This document shows positions 27,434 to 37,067 of a stretch of 64,000 nt of DNA, piece after piece; position 1 is the stretch's first letter, and every line of letters begins with the position of its first letter. The notes beneath the pieces are model-generated. The model was not told where the DNA came from. It saw nothing but the letters and a program-made list of their open reading frames with translations, and did not search any database. Source of the DNA: Chthoniobacteraceae bacterium. Its GTDB lineage: Bacteria; Verrucomicrobiota; Verrucomicrobiia; Chthoniobacterales; Chthoniobacteraceae. The stretch covers positions 59,165 to 123,164 of the forward strand of contig CANIWM010000006.1 of assembly GCA_947471505.1 (NCBI GenBank), in the 5' to 3' direction. The position numbers and the translations under genes were made by a program.

Positions 27434-30400
27434 ATGAAAACTATCATTCGCTCCCGCATCTCTATGCTGACCGCAAGCGCCATCCTCTCAGGCTCTGCGG
27501 CTCTTTTGCTATCGCCGCTCCATGCGCAATTGCCTACGCCGCCGCCCGCCGTCACGTCTAGCGACGCGAAGGAGTTCGACGCCGCGAGTGCGCTCATGGA
27601 CCAGAAGAATTTCAAGGAAGCCATGAAGGGTTTCGAGAAGTTCTTGGAGAAATACAAGATGCTCTCCCCGAAGTCGCTGGACGCGAAGTTCAAGCTGGCG
27701 GTCTGCTACATTCAGGTGGGCGACTATGATTCCCCGCTGCGGCACTTGAAGGAGATTATCGCCAACCCGAAGATCGAGGCTCCGGGGAAGGAAGCGGCGC
27801 AGATGTTGATCGCGAAATCGGCTACCCTCAAGGGCGTCAAGATGCCGTCGGAGTCGCCACCGCAGAAGCAGTCGCAGAACAAGATTTTCGAGCAGGCCAT
27901 CGGGGAATATGAGACGTTCCTGAAGCTATTCCCACAATCGAGGGAGTATGATAACGCGCACTTCCTCCGGGCGACGCTGCTCATGCAGGTGGGCAAATAC
28001 GACGAGGCGGTGAAGGGCTACGGGGCGGTGGAAAACCTCGGCCCGCAGAAGACTCCGCTTTACTGGGATGCAGTGTTATCGGCGGGACGTGCCCTTTTTG
28101 CCAGCGCAGCGGAACAAATGGAATCCAAGGCCGGTAAAGAAGCGCCGCCGGAGGCTGTAGAGAAGTCACTGAAGACCTACGAACAGGCGCAACCGCTCTT
28201 GGTGAAGGTTTATCAAGGCAGTGGCGATGTCGCCATGGCCAACGAGGCGACTTTCTACATCGCGCAGATGCAGCTCACGCGAAGCCAGAATGTCACCGCG
28301 CCCGATGAGGAGAAAAAGAAGGCGCTCCAGCAGCAATTTCTCACAGGTTCCTACGAGGCGTTCCGTGCAGTGCGAGCACGGGAGGAAGTGCTCGCGGCGC
28401 AGCAGGCGAAGGTTGATTACTTGAAGCGCCAAGCACCGCTCATCCAGCCGGGGCCGAATTACCAGATACAGATGGCGCGGCTCGAAAACCTCATCGATAT
28501 CGAGGAACAAAAGCTCGACCGCTACAAGACCGGCCAGGACCAATACCTTTCGGCAAAGCTCGCCCTCGCTCGCATCTATCTTTTCCAGAAAAAGAGCGAC
28601 GAATCCCGCGTGCTGATCCGCTACCTGCAAGGGCAGGAGGAGCTTTTAAAAGGCGACAAGGACGCGCTCCCCGCCATCGCTGGGATGCTTTGCCTGACTT
28701 ATGCAGAGCAGAATAACCTCGAAAAGACGCAAGCCGCTTACGAGGAGTTCCGCACGAAGTTTAAGGGCAACACGAACGGCGACAACTTGCCTGTTTTGCT
28801 GGCGAAATTGCTCATCGATAGCGGGAAAAACGAGAACGTGGAGAAGGCGATTGCGGTCGTGAATGACGGCATGGCGGACTTCAAGCCGTGGCGCTTGGTC
28901 GGAGAGGCGAACGCGCTGCTCGCGGCGGCGCTCACCAAGCTCGGGAAGTATGAAGAGGCGCTCAAGGCGATTGAGGTGGCACTTTCTACAAATCCGAAGG
29001 AGGAAGTCGCCGCGAATCTTCAGTTTGTCGTCGGCAACATCAAAGAAGTCATGGCCCGCGAGAAGGGCGACCCGGCAAAGGCGGACGAGGCGATTGCGGC
29101 CTACCAGATCGTCATCGATAAGTATGGGACGTATTCCTACAAGGAAGACGCCGAATTTGGCATCGCGCAGATATTGGCAGGGAAGTCGCCGAAGGACGCG
29201 ATCCCGGTGCTCACGAAATTCGTCGATACTTACAGCGCCGGGACGCCGAAGAGTGAGAACACGGCGAAGAATGTGCCGACTGCACAGTATCTCCTCGCCA
29301 AGAGCCTTGCCGTCGCAGAGCAGAAGGACCAAGCCGTCACGGCATTTGCGAAACTTGTAGAGAAATGGCCTGAGTCCGAGAGCGCTGCCGATACGTTCTT
29401 CCGTCGCTTCGACATCTACCAAGAGCGGAAAGACTACGCGAAATGCGCGGAGTTGATGGAAGGGCTTATCAAAGCTTATCCAGACAACGACAAGATTTAC
29501 TACGCCTTTAACAATCTGGCGGAAATCCTCTTCACCCGCTCGGGGCCTGACGGGAAATCCGTCAACGCGCTGCAAAATACTCGCGACGGATCCAAGAAGC
29601 TCACGGAGTTTGTGGACTTCGAGCTGGAGAAGAATCCAGAGGCGAAACGCGGCGATCAATCGCTGGTCAAAATCGCGACGAAGTGGACGGCGCAAATCCC
29701 GCAGAAGAACTTCGTCATTATGAACGCCGACGAAAAGCTCGTCTGGCAGGAAGCCGTGGATAACGCCACCAAAGCGGTGGAGAAAATCCTCGAAAAATAC
29801 GCCGACCAGCCCGCCGAGCTCAACAGAGTCGGCGAGGGCCTGGAGAAGCTCGTCACCGTCCAAAGAGCACGCACGGCAGCAGACCCGACGAACGCCGCAA
29901 AAGTTGAGGGCTACTTCAAAGACCTCGCTGCGAAGTACGACAGCAAGCCAGCGGTGAAGAGCAACGTCCTCTTCGCTCTCGGCGCAGCTCTATGGGAAAA
30001 GAACCGTCCGCAAGCGATGCGTGCGATGAACGACGCTTACAAAGCCGACGTGAAGTTTACCGCCGACGACCTCGACCGATACATGGAGGGACTGCTCGCG
30101 GAAAAGAAATACGATAAGGTGAACGAAGTCGCGGCAAAGCTCGCCGCTGATTACCCAAAAGATGCGCAAGACCCGCAGGCGACGGCGCTGTTTTGGCTCG
30201 GCAAAGCCTTTGAGGCACAAGGGAATATCAAAGATGCCGCCGCCAAGTTCCAGGAGTTACAGACGGCCTTTGGCACGTCCAAAAAAGTGCTGGAGGCAGA
30301 CTACGGCATCATCCGTGCAAAAGTGGATGAAGGTAAGCTCGAAGATGACTTTATCCCCCGGCTGCAAAAGGTCTTCAAAGTCAATTACAAGGTATTTGAT

Positions 30401-30751
30401 CTGCCCGCCAAAACGCTGTTCCTCGTTGCCCGGATCAAAGAGATGGAGAAGGACTACGACAGCGCGGTGGATAATTTCATAAAAATCGCCAACAGCTACG
30501 AGAGCGTCCCCGGTGTCTCCGCAGACGGGCTCTGGCGCGGGGCAAACTTGCTCGAACAGCAAGCGACCGGAAAACTTCCGGTGATGCTGAAAGACGAGAG
30601 GGAAAAGTTCCTCGCGGGTAAGAAAAAACCCGCACCGAAAGCCGCTGAACCCGCCAAGCCAGCAGACGCAAAGCCTGCCGATCCCAAAGCGGCCAAAGAC
30701 GCCGCTGGAGAACCCGCGAAGGACGACAAAGACAAAACCGCAAAGAAATAA
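27434..30751 (+). CDS. Large exported TPR-repeat protein
   Basis: Starting at the ATG at 27434 gives 1105 residues with a signal peptide (MKTIIRSRISMLTASAILSGSAALLLSPLHA). A longer open frame upstream overlaps yciH in another frame and is not credible. Almost the whole protein consists of helical TPR-like units (KEAMKGFEKFLEKYKMLSP, YDEAVKGYGAVENLGPQ, YEEALKAIEVALSTNPKEE, YDKVNEVAAKLAADYPKDA). The C-terminal 55 residues are a Lys/Ala/Pro-rich tail that is probably disordered. Proteins of this kind act as periplasmic scaffolds, for instance for outer-membrane or Tol-like assemblies. The partner here is unknown; the small lipoprotein 62 bp downstream also has a TPR-like helix pair and is a candidate. 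Confidence 0.85.
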   Translation: MKTIIRSRISMLTASAILSGSAALLLSPLHAQLPTPPPAVTSSDAKEFDAASALMDQKNFKEAMKGFEKFLEKYKMLSPKSLDAKFKLAVCYIQVGDYDSPLRHLKEIIANPKIEAPGKEAAQMLIAKSATLKGVKMPSESPPQKQSQNKIFEQAIGEYETFLKLFPQSREYDNAHFLRATLLMQVGKYDEAVKGYGAVENLGPQKTPLYWDAVLSAGRALFASAAEQMESKAGKEAPPEAVEKSLKTYEQAQPLLVKVYQGSGDVAMANEATFYIAQMQLTRSQNVTAPDEEKKKALQQQFLTGSYEAFRAVRAREEVLAAQQAKVDYLKRQAPLIQPGPNYQIQMARLENLIDIEEQKLDRYKTGQDQYLSAKLALARIYLFQKKSDESRVLIRYLQGQEELLKGDKDALPAIAGMLCLTYAEQNNLEKTQAAYEEFRTKFKGNTNGDNLPVLLAKLLIDSGKNENVEKAIAVVNDGMADFKPWRLVGEANALLAAALTKLGKYEEALKAIEVALSTNPKEEVAANLQFVVGNIKEVMAREKGDPAKADEAIAAYQIVIDKYGTYSYKEDAEFGIAQILAGKSPKDAIPVLTKFVDTYSAGTPKSENTAKNVPTAQYLLAKSLAVAEQKDQAVTAFAKLVEKWPESESAADTFFRRFDIYQERKDYAKCAELMEGLIKAYPDNDKIYYAFNNLAEILFTRSGPDGKSVNALQNTRDGSKKLTEFVDFELEKNPEAKRGDQSLVKIATKWTAQIPQKNFVIMNADEKLVWQEAVDNATKAVEKILEKYADQPAELNRVGEGLEKLVTVQRARTAADPTNAAKVEGYFKDLAAKYDSKPAVKSNVLFALGAALWEKNRPQAMRAMNDAYKADVKFTADDLDRYMEGLLAEKKYDKVNEVAAKLAADYPKDAQDPQATALFWLGKAFEAQGNIKDAAAKFQELQTAFGTSKKVLEADYGIIRAKVDEGKLEDDFIPRLQKVFKVNYKVFDLPAKTLFLVARIKEMEKDYDSAVDNFIKIANSYESVPGVSADGLWRGANLLEQQATGKLPVMLKDEREKFLAGKKKPAPKAAEPAKPADAKPADPKAAKDAAGEPAKDDKDKTAKK

Positions 30752-30813
30752 CTTGGCACCTGCTGCCGAATAACGAAAACAGCGGGCCTTTCCGCTCACC
30801 CGAAAAACTCTGA

Positions 30814-31050
30814 ATGCTCAAAATCGCCGCCATTTTCACAGCCGCCGCCATCGCTCTCTGCGCGACAGGCTGCAAAGAGCAGAGCGAAGCCGAGAAGAAA
30901 GAACTCGAGCGGGAGAAGCTCCGGCAGTTTAAGCGAGAGAGCGCGATCAAAGCCTACAAACTACTCGCTGAAAAATTCCCCGACGATCCTCGGGCACAGG
31001 AAGCTCTGGCGAAGGCGAAGGCCCTAGAAGCAGGCCGCCCCAAGAAGTAG
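30814..31050 (+). CDS. Small lipoprotein with one TPR-like helix pair
   Basis: A 78-residue protein: signal MLKIAAIFTAAAIALCATGC with lipobox ATGC (Cys20), then a charged coiled segment (EKKELEREKLRQFKRES) and a TPR-like motif (AIKAYKLLAEKFPDDPRAQEALAKAKAL). It lies 62 bp after the large TPR protein and 7 bp before nth. An accessory role in a TPR scaffold at the membrane is inference. Confidence 0.75.
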   Translation: MLKIAAIFTAAAIALCATGCKEQSEAEKKELEREKLRQFKRESAIKAYKLLAEKFPDDPRAQEALAKAKALEAGRPKK

Positions 31051-31057
31051 CCGGGCG

Positions 31058-31708
31058 ATGCCCCGCGAATCTGCCGCCGACCGCACAAAGCGGACGCAAG
31101 CCATCTGCGCGAGCCTCGCCGCGACGTATCCCGACGCGCATTGCGAACTCGATTACACCACGCCGCTGGAGCTGCTCGTCGCCACGATTCTCAGCGCGCA
31201 ATGCACCGACAAGCGCGTGAACATCGTCACGAAAGACCTCTTCCGCGTGTGCAAGACTGCCGCCGATTATGTCGCGCTGCCTATCGAGCAACTCGAAGAC
31301 CTCGTGAAGACGACGGGCTTTTTCCGCAACAAAGCCAAGAACATCAAAGCCTGCTGCACGAGCCTCGTCGCCCACCACGGCGGCGAAGTCCCGCCGGATA
31401 TGGACGCGCTCACCGCGCTGGCAGGAGTCGGGAGAAAGACGGCGAACGTCGTGCTCGGCAACGTCTTCGGCATCAATGAAGGCGTCGTCGTGGATACGCA
31501 CGTCTCCCGCCTCAGCACGCGGCTCGGGCTGACGAAGGAAACCACCGCCGAGAAAATCGAGGAGGACTTAGTGAAGCTCATCCCCCGCGAGCAATGGGCG
31601 CTTTTTAGCCACTGGCTCATCTGGCACGGACGCCGCCGCTGCTCTGCGAGAAAGCCCCTCTGCGAAGGCTGCGAAATCGCAGGGCTGTGTCCGCGTATTG
31701 GGGTTTAG
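31058..31708 (+). CDS. nth: Endonuclease III (DNA glycosylase/AP lyase)
   Basis: A 216-residue HhH-GPD enzyme of normal length. It contains TILSAQCTDKRVN, the helix-hairpin-helix LTALAGVGRKTANVVLGN with catalytic Lys127, VVVDTHVSRLSTRLG with catalytic Asp146, and a C-terminal iron-sulfur loop with C195-x6-C202-x2-C205-x5-C211, the standard endonuclease III spacing for a [4Fe-4S] cluster. It removes oxidised pyrimidines and nicks the AP site in base-excision repair. The start lies 7 bp after the small lipoprotein gene. Downstream is a bidirectional terminator shared with fabH. Confidence 0.96.
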   Translation: MPRESAADRTKRTQAICASLAATYPDAHCELDYTTPLELLVATILSAQCTDKRVNIVTKDLFRVCKTAADYVALPIEQLEDLVKTTGFFRNKAKNIKACCTSLVAHHGGEVPPDMDALTALAGVGRKTANVVLGNVFGINEGVVVDTHVSRLSTRLGLTKETTAEKIEEDLVKLIPREQWALFSHWLIWHGRRRCSARKPLCEGCEIAGLCPRIGV

Positions 31709-31792
31709 CGAAGTTTTTCCGGGAAAAATGGCCCGCTCATTTGCGAAATGACCGATCGTGCGTAAGTTGTGCGCATCGTTCGATTGGTTAGG

Positions 31793-31835
31793 GGGCTGCC
31801 GATGCTTGTAGTGGGGCGTCGGCAGCCCATTTTTT
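31793..31835. terminator. Intrinsic terminator between convergent nth and fabH
   Basis: A 10-bp perfect stem, GGGCTGCCGA (31793-31802) with TCGGCAGCCC (31819-31828), is followed after two bases by a run of T (31830-31835). It sits between the 3' ends of nth (plus) and fabH (minus). Only the plus-strand side has a T-run, so it best fits termination of nth. Confidence 0.75.
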
Positions 31836-32856
31836 ACCACTGGACGACGGAGCTGGCCCACGTCATCCCGCCGCCAAAGACGACGAGCAGCACGTAGTCG
31901 CCGACTTTCATGCGGCCTGTGCGGTTCGCTTCGTCGAGCGCAATGGCCACGGCGGCGGCGCTGGTGTTTCCAAAGCGGTCGAGGTTCACCATCACACGGT
32001 CGAGCGGGACTCCGAGCCGGTCTGCCACGGCGCTGACGATGCGGAGATTGGCCTGATGCGGGATGACGCAGGCGAGGTCGGCCCCGGTGAGCCCGGCGTC
32101 GTCGAGGACTTGGCGGGCGCTTTCTACCATGTTGGTGACGGCGTGTTTGAACGTCTCGCGGCCTTCCATTTTGATGCAGTTGAGCGATTCGCCGACGTTC
32201 TCCGGCGTGATGGGGCACGCGCTGCCGCCGCCGGGGACCGCGAGGAGGTCGGCGAGGTTGCCGTTGCTGCCCATGCGCGTGGCGATGACTCCGTGGCCCT
32301 GCGCGCGGTGGCGCAAAATGGCCGCGCCTGCGCCGTCGCCGAAGAGCACGCAGGTGTTGCGGTCTTTCCAATCCACGATGCTGGAGAGCTTGTCCACGCC
32401 GATGACGAGGATGGTGTTGTAGGTGCGGGTGGTGATGAATTGCTGCGCGATCTCGATGGCGTAGAGGAAGCCGGAGCACGCGGCGCTGATATCGAAGCAC
32501 GCTGCTTTCATCGCGCCGATCTTCGTCTGCACGAGGCACGCGGTGCTCGGCATGAAGTGGTCGGGCGTAATGGTGGCGAGGATGATGAGGTCAATCTCGT
32601 CCCCGGTAATCCCGGCGTCTTCCATCGCGGCCCTCGCGGCGTTTGCGGCCATGTCGCTGGTGGTCTCGCCGGGCGCGGCGATGCGACGCTCGCGGATGCC
32701 CGTGCGGCTGGTGATCCATTCGTCGTTCGTCTCGACCATTTTTTCCAGCTCCGCGTTGGTCAAAATCCGCTCGGGCAAATAGCTGCCCGTGCCGATGATG
32801 GAGACGGTGCGCTTAGGAAGATGGGTGCGAGTTCGCGGGCTTGGCTGTGGTGTCAT
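31834..32856 (-). CDS. fabH: Beta-ketoacyl-ACP synthase III
   Basis: The 340-residue protein has the thiolase-fold active-site triad of FabH: Cys127 in [12 protein letters not shown], His267 in [11 protein letters not shown] and Asn297 in [10 protein letters not shown]. It also carries GIRERRIA near the N-terminus and GDGAGAAIL. It condenses a short acyl-CoA with malonyl-ACP to start fatty acid synthesis. The start at 32856 overlaps the 3' end of plsX by 44 bp, so a downstream start at [12 protein letters not shown] could be real. The plsX-fabH order is common in bacteria; the usual rpmF upstream is absent here. Confidence 0.95.
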   Translation of the reverse strand: MTPQPSPRTRTHLPKRTVSIIGTGSYLPERILTNAELEKMVETNDEWITSRTGIRERRIAAPGETTSDMAANAARAAMEDAGITGDEIDLIILATITPDHFMPSTACLVQTKIGAMKAACFDISAACSGFLYAIEIAQQFITTRTYNTILVIGVDKLSSIVDWKDRNTCVLFGDGAGAAILRHRAQGHGVIATRMGSNGNLADLLAVPGGGSACPITPENVGESLNCIKMEGRETFKHAVTNMVESARQVLDDAGLTGADLACVIPHQANLRIVSAVADRLGVPLDRVMVNLDRFGNTSAAAVAIALDEANRTGRMKVGDYVLLVVFGGGMTWASSVVQW

Positions 32857-33853
32857 GATGGCGTTTTACCGCTTCGATAATGTGCGGGTTGACCGAATGC
32901 TGAATCGTCTCGCACGCGATGCGAAGCGCATTTTTCATCGCATACGCGCTGGCTCCACCGTGGGCGATAATGGTGACGCCGTTCACGCCAAGCAGCGGCA
33001 TCCCGCCGGATTCGTCGGCGTTTGTCGCCTTGTGGACGCGCTTGAATGCAGGCTTTGCCAGCGCCGCGCCGATCTTCGTGCGGAACTCGGACATCAGCTC
33101 GCGCTTCATCATCGCGAAGATCGCGTGGGCGAGAGACTCCGAAGTTTTCAAAAGGACGTTGCCCACAAAGCCATCGCACACGACGACATCGGGCGGGTTG
33201 TGGTAAATGTCGTGTCCCTCGACGTTGCCGCGAAAGTTGAGGCCCGGCGTGGCGCTCAAAAGTGCGCGCGTTTCTTTGGTGAGCGCGTTGCCTTTATCCG
33301 GCTCGGAGCCGTTCGACATGAGGCCGATCTCCGGGTTCTTCCGCCCCAGCACGCACTCGGCGTAGGCCGCGCCCATGATGGCGTTTTGCACGAGGTGCGA
33401 GGGCTCGGCGTCGGGGTTCGCGCCTGCATCAATGAGCACCCAGTGCTTGCCGAGCGAGGGCATGATGCTCGCAATCGCCGGACGCTCCACGCCAGGGAGC
33501 GTGCGCAATTTGATGAGCGACGCCGTGACCGCCGCGCCTGTGTGCCCGGCGCTGACGACGGCTTGCGCCTTCCCTTCTTTCACCAAATCCACGGCGCGGG
33601 AGATGGAGCTGTCCTTCTTCCGCCGCACCGCATCGAGCCCGCTGTCGGCCATCTCGACGACCTGCGTCGTGTGGATGATCTCGATGCGCCCATCGGTGCA
33701 GCCGTGCTTTTTCAGCTCGGCCTCAATGCGCGGCGTGTCGCCCGTGAGGAACATCTTCGTGATATGCGGATACTCACCGAGCGCGAGGACGGCTCCGTGG
33801 ATGATATTCTCCGGCGCGTGGTCGCCACCCATTGCATCAAGCGCTATTTTCAT
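32813..33853 (-). CDS. plsX: Phosphate acyltransferase PlsX
   Basis: The ATG at 33853 gives 346 residues beginning [20 protein letters not shown], the family hallmark. Further conserved blocks are [57 protein letters not shown] and [17 protein letters not shown], and a C-terminal [20 protein letters not shown]. PlsX makes acyl-phosphate from acyl-ACP for phospholipid synthesis. An extended open frame upstream (to 34441) overlaps the divergent DUF1501 gene and is not credible. The C-terminal tail beyond [13 protein letters not shown] is slightly longer than usual. Confidence 0.96.
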   Translation of the reverse strand: MKIALDAMGGDHAPENIIHGAVLALGEYPHITKMFLTGDTPRIEAELKKHGCTDGRIEIIHTTQVVEMADSGLDAVRRKKDSSISRAVDLVKEGKAQAVVSAGHTGAAVTASLIKLRTLPGVERPAIASIMPSLGKHWVLIDAGANPDAEPSHLVQNAIMGAAYAECVLGRKNPEIGLMSNGSEPDKGNALTKETRALLSATPGLNFRGNVEGHDIYHNPPDVVVCDGFVGNVLLKTSESLAHAIFAMMKRELMSEFRTKIGAALAKPAFKRVHKATNADESGGMPLLGVNGVTIIAHGGASAYAMKNALRIACETIQHSVNPHIIEAVKRHHDTTAKPANSHPSS

Positions 33854-33967
33854 CGTGAAAAACGGCCCGCAATCCGTAGGCGCGCGCCTCAGTGTATCAA
33901 AGCAAAAAATCGGACGAGGCGGATTCAGCCTTTCCCAAGCCTGCCTTTCTGCGCTACCGAGTGCGCT

Positions 33968-35428
33968 ATGAACTGCAACGACCACACTTTCCTCGGACTC
34001 TCTCCCGAGGCGCAACAGGCGGTGACACGCCGCACTTTCCTCGCCCGCTCGGCTGGCGGGCTCGGGATGGCCGCGCTGGGCTCGCTCTTCAGCGGCTCGG
34101 CGCAGGCGGCAGGCATGGCCGGGATGCCGCACCATGCGCCCAAGGCCAAGCGCATCATCTACCTTTTCCAAAGTGGAGCGCCTTCGCAGATGGACCTCTT
34201 CGACCCGAAGCCCGCGATGGCCGGGCGACGCGGCGAAGACCTCCCAGCCAGCATCCGCCAAGGGCAGCGACTCACGACGATGACTTCCGGGCAGTCGAAA
34301 TTCCCCGTCGCGCCGAGCATCTTCAAGTTTGCGCAGCACGGGAAAAGCGGCGCGTGGTTCAGCGAACTTATGCCGCACATGAGCAAGCTGGCGGACGAGT
34401 GGACCATCATCCGCTCGATGAACACGGAGGCCATCAATCACGACCCCGCCATCACCTTTATGCAGACGGGCTCACAGCTCGCCGGGCGGCCAAGCATCGG
34501 CTCCTGGGTGGGCTACGGGCTCGGCAGCGAAAACCGCGATTTGCCCGCGTATGTCGTGCTCACGTCGTTTGGCAGCGGGCGGCCCGACGACCAACCGCTC
34601 TACGACCGGCTGTGGAGCGCGGGCTTCCTCCCGTCGAAACATCAGGGCGTAAAATTCCGCAACAAAGGCGACCGCGTCCTTTATCTCTCGAACCCGCCCG
34701 GCATGGACTCCGAGACGCGCCGCGAGACGCTCGATGAGCTGGCCGCGCTAAACCAGAGCCGCTTCGACGCCGTCGGCGACCCCGAGATACAAGCCCGCGT
34801 CGCGCAATACGAGATGGCCTTCAAAATGCAGGCCAGCGTCCCCGAGCTGCTCGATATTTCTAAAGAGCCCGCCTCCGTGCTGGAGATGTATGGCCCCGAT
34901 GTGAGTCGCCCCGGCAGCTACGCCTCGAACTGCCTCCTCGCCCGCCGCCTCGCTGAACGCGACGTGCGATTCGTCCAGCTCTTCCACATGGGCTGGGATC
35001 ACCACGGCGGACTGCCCGCTGCGCTCAAAGGCCAGTGCAAAGACACCGACCAAGCCACGGCGGCACTCATCACCGACCTCAAACAGCGCGGCCTTCTCGA
35101 CGACACCCTCATCGTCTGGGGCGGCGAATTTGGCCGCACCATCTACTCCCAAGGCGCGCTGACAGAAACGAACTACGGGCGCGATCATCACCCGCGCTGC
35201 TTCACCATGCTCATGGCCGGCGCAGGCGTGAAAAAGGGATTCACCTTCGGAGCGACCGACGACTTCTGCTACAACATCGTCGAAAACCCCGTTCACGTTC
35301 ACGACCTGAACGCCACCATCATGCACCTCCTCGGCGTGGACCACGAGCGCCTCACCTTCCGCCACCAAGGCCGCGATTTCCGCCTCACCGACATCCACGG
35401 CACCGTCGTGAAATCGGTGCTTGCCTAG
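33968..35428 (+). CDS. DUF1501 protein (Tat-exported, sulfatase/phosphatase-fold)
   Basis: The ATG at 33968 yields 486 residues with a twin-arginine leader ([29 protein letters not shown]). Family motifs include [65 protein letters not shown] and [13 protein letters not shown], the metal-site blocks of this alkaline-phosphatase-superfamily group. DUF1501 genes in this phylum normally follow a DUF1549/DUF1553 cytochrome-like gene; here none is adjacent. The enzyme activity is not known. The next gene, a PQQ-type propeller, starts 76 bp downstream on the same strand. Confidence 0.9.
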   Translation: MNCNDHTFLGLSPEAQQAVTRRTFLARSAGGLGMAALGSLFSGSAQAAGMAGMPHHAPKAKRIIYLFQSGAPSQMDLFDPKPAMAGRRGEDLPASIRQGQRLTTMTSGQSKFPVAPSIFKFAQHGKSGAWFSELMPHMSKLADEWTIIRSMNTEAINHDPAITFMQTGSQLAGRPSIGSWVGYGLGSENRDLPAYVVLTSFGSGRPDDQPLYDRLWSAGFLPSKHQGVKFRNKGDRVLYLSNPPGMDSETRRETLDELAALNQSRFDAVGDPEIQARVAQYEMAFKMQASVPELLDISKEPASVLEMYGPDVSRPGSYASNCLLARRLAERDVRFVQLFHMGWDHHGGLPAALKGQCKDTDQATAALITDLKQRGLLDDTLIVWGGEFGRTIYSQGALTETNYGRDHHPRCFTMLMAGAGVKKGFTFGATDDFCYNIVENPVHVHDLNATIMHLLGVDHERLTFRHQGRDFRLTDIHGTVVKSVLA

Positions 35429-35504
35429 AGCAGAGGAGTTCATCGCCAAAAAGAAACGCTTCCCCGAAGATACTACGTGTGCGTATAACCGCGCCTCAAA
35501 CGCT

Positions 35505-37067
35505 ATGAAACTCGCCATCGCCTGCGCCGCCGTCCTCACTGTCACCGCCACCGCTCAAGATTGGCCCGCGTGGGGCGGGTCCGATCCGGGGCGCAACATG
35601 TATTCGCCAGCCAAGGGCATCCCGGCGAAATTTAACCCCGGCAAATTCAAAAAGAACTCCGAGGAGATTGATATGACCACGACGCAGAACGTCCGATGGA
35701 TCGCCAAACTCGGCTCGCAAACTTACGGCAATACTGTCGTCGGCTACGGCACCGTCTATATCGGCACGAACAACGCCGGAGTGCGCGACCCGCGCTTCAA
35801 GGACGACAAATCTGTCCTCCTCGCGCTCGACGAAAAGACCGGCGATTTGAAATGGCAATTCACCGTGCCGAAGCTCGCCAGCGGCAAGGTGAACGACTGG
35901 GAATACCTCGGCTACCTCAGCGCGCCGTTCATTGATGGCAACACGCTCTACTCCGTGTCCAGCCGCTGCGAAGTCGTCGCCCTCGACTCCGCTGGTCAGG
36001 CGAATGGCAACGATGGCCCTTTCAAAGACGAAGGCAAATACATGCCCGGCCCCGCGAAGCCCGCCGTCGAAGCCACCGCGAAGGACGCCGATATTTTGTG
36101 GAAGTTCGACATGATGGACGAACTCGGCGTCTATCCCCACAACGCTGCGAATAGCTCTCCGCTCGTCCTCGACGACAAAGTTTATGTCTGCACCAGCAAC
36201 GGCCAAGACTGGTCGCATGTGAACATCCCCTCGCCGAACGCCCCCAGCTTCATCGTCCTCGATAAAAAGACCGGCGCGCTGATCGGCGAAGACGACGCCA
36301 AGATCGGCCCGCGCATTTTCCACGGCCAGTGGACTTCGCCCAGCGCGGGCAAGGTGGATGGCAAGTGGCAGGTGTTCTTTGGCGGCGGCGACGGGTTCCT
36401 TTACGCATTCGATTCTGAGCCTGTGAAAGAAGGCGACTCCGGCATTTTCAAGAACCTGTGGCGCTACGATTGCGTCCTCCCAGAGTACAAAACGAAAGAC
36501 GGTAAACCCATCAAATACCCCGCCCCCGAGGGACCGTCCGAAATCATCGCTACGCCCGTCTTTTACAAAGACCGCATCTACGTCGCCGTCGGCCAAGACC
36601 CCGAGCATGGCGAAGGCGTCGGGCGGCTTCTCTGCCTCGACCCCAAGGGCGCGAAGGGCGATATGACCAAGTCGAAGCCCGCGCTCATCTGGGACTTCAA
36701 GGACATCAAACGCAGCATCAGCACCGTCGCCATAGACCCCGCCACCGACCTGCTCTTCATCGGCGACTACAGCGGCTACGTGTATTGCATTGATGCCAAC
36801 ACTGGCAAACTCCAGTGGCAGCACGACATGCAGGCGCACATCTGGGGCAGCGCGATGGTTGTGGATGGGAAAGTTTTCATCGGCGACGAAGACGGCGACC
36901 TCGTCGTCTTCGCAGCGAAAAAGGAGAAAGAAATCCTGAACGAAGTGAACCTCGGAGCCAGCATCCTAGCCACTCCCATCGTCGCCAACGGCACGCTCTA
37001 CGTGAACACGCAGACGCACCTCTACGCCATCGGCGAAGGCGCGAAGCCGGAAGCGACACAGAAGTAA
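35505..37067 (+). CDS. Exported PQQ-binding-like beta-propeller protein
   Basis: The ATG at 35505 gives 520 residues with signal peptide MKLAIACAAVLTVTATA. The mature part opens with QDWPAWGGSDPGRNMYSPAKG, the usual start of outer-membrane or periplasmic PQQ-like propellers, and repeats blade motifs such as VLLALDEKTGDLKWQFTVP, FIGDYSGYVYCIDANTGKLQWQHD and VFIGDEDGDLVVFAAKKE. The Cys-Cys and catalytic residues of true quinoprotein alcohol dehydrogenases are not seen, so it is probably a BamB-like or sugar-related propeller, not an oxidase. Its TAA directly abuts the stop of the convergent cysteine desulfurase. Confidence 0.85.
   Translation: MKLAIACAAVLTVTATAQDWPAWGGSDPGRNMYSPAKGIPAKFNPGKFKKNSEEIDMTTTQNVRWIAKLGSQTYGNTVVGYGTVYIGTNNAGVRDPRFKDDKSVLLALDEKTGDLKWQFTVPKLASGKVNDWEYLGYLSAPFIDGNTLYSVSSRCEVVALDSAGQANGNDGPFKDEGKYMPGPAKPAVEATAKDADILWKFDMMDELGVYPHNAANSSPLVLDDKVYVCTSNGQDWSHVNIPSPNAPSFIVLDKKTGALIGEDDAKIGPRIFHGQWTSPSAGKVDGKWQVFFGGGDGFLYAFDSEPVKEGDSGIFKNLWRYDCVLPEYKTKDGKPIKYPAPEGPSEIIATPVFYKDRIYVAVGQDPEHGEGVGRLLCLDPKGAKGDMTKSKPALIWDFKDIKRSISTVAIDPATDLLFIGDYSGYVYCIDANTGKLQWQHDMQAHIWGSAMVVDGKVFIGDEDGDLVVFAAKKEKEILNEVNLGASILATPIVANGTLYVNTQTHLYAIGEGAKPEATQK

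Noticed and set aside
32813..34441. Extended 542-codon form of PlsX
   Set aside because: The extra N-terminus overlaps the divergent DUF1501 gene in antisense; [16 protein letters not shown] at 33853 is the standard PlsX start.
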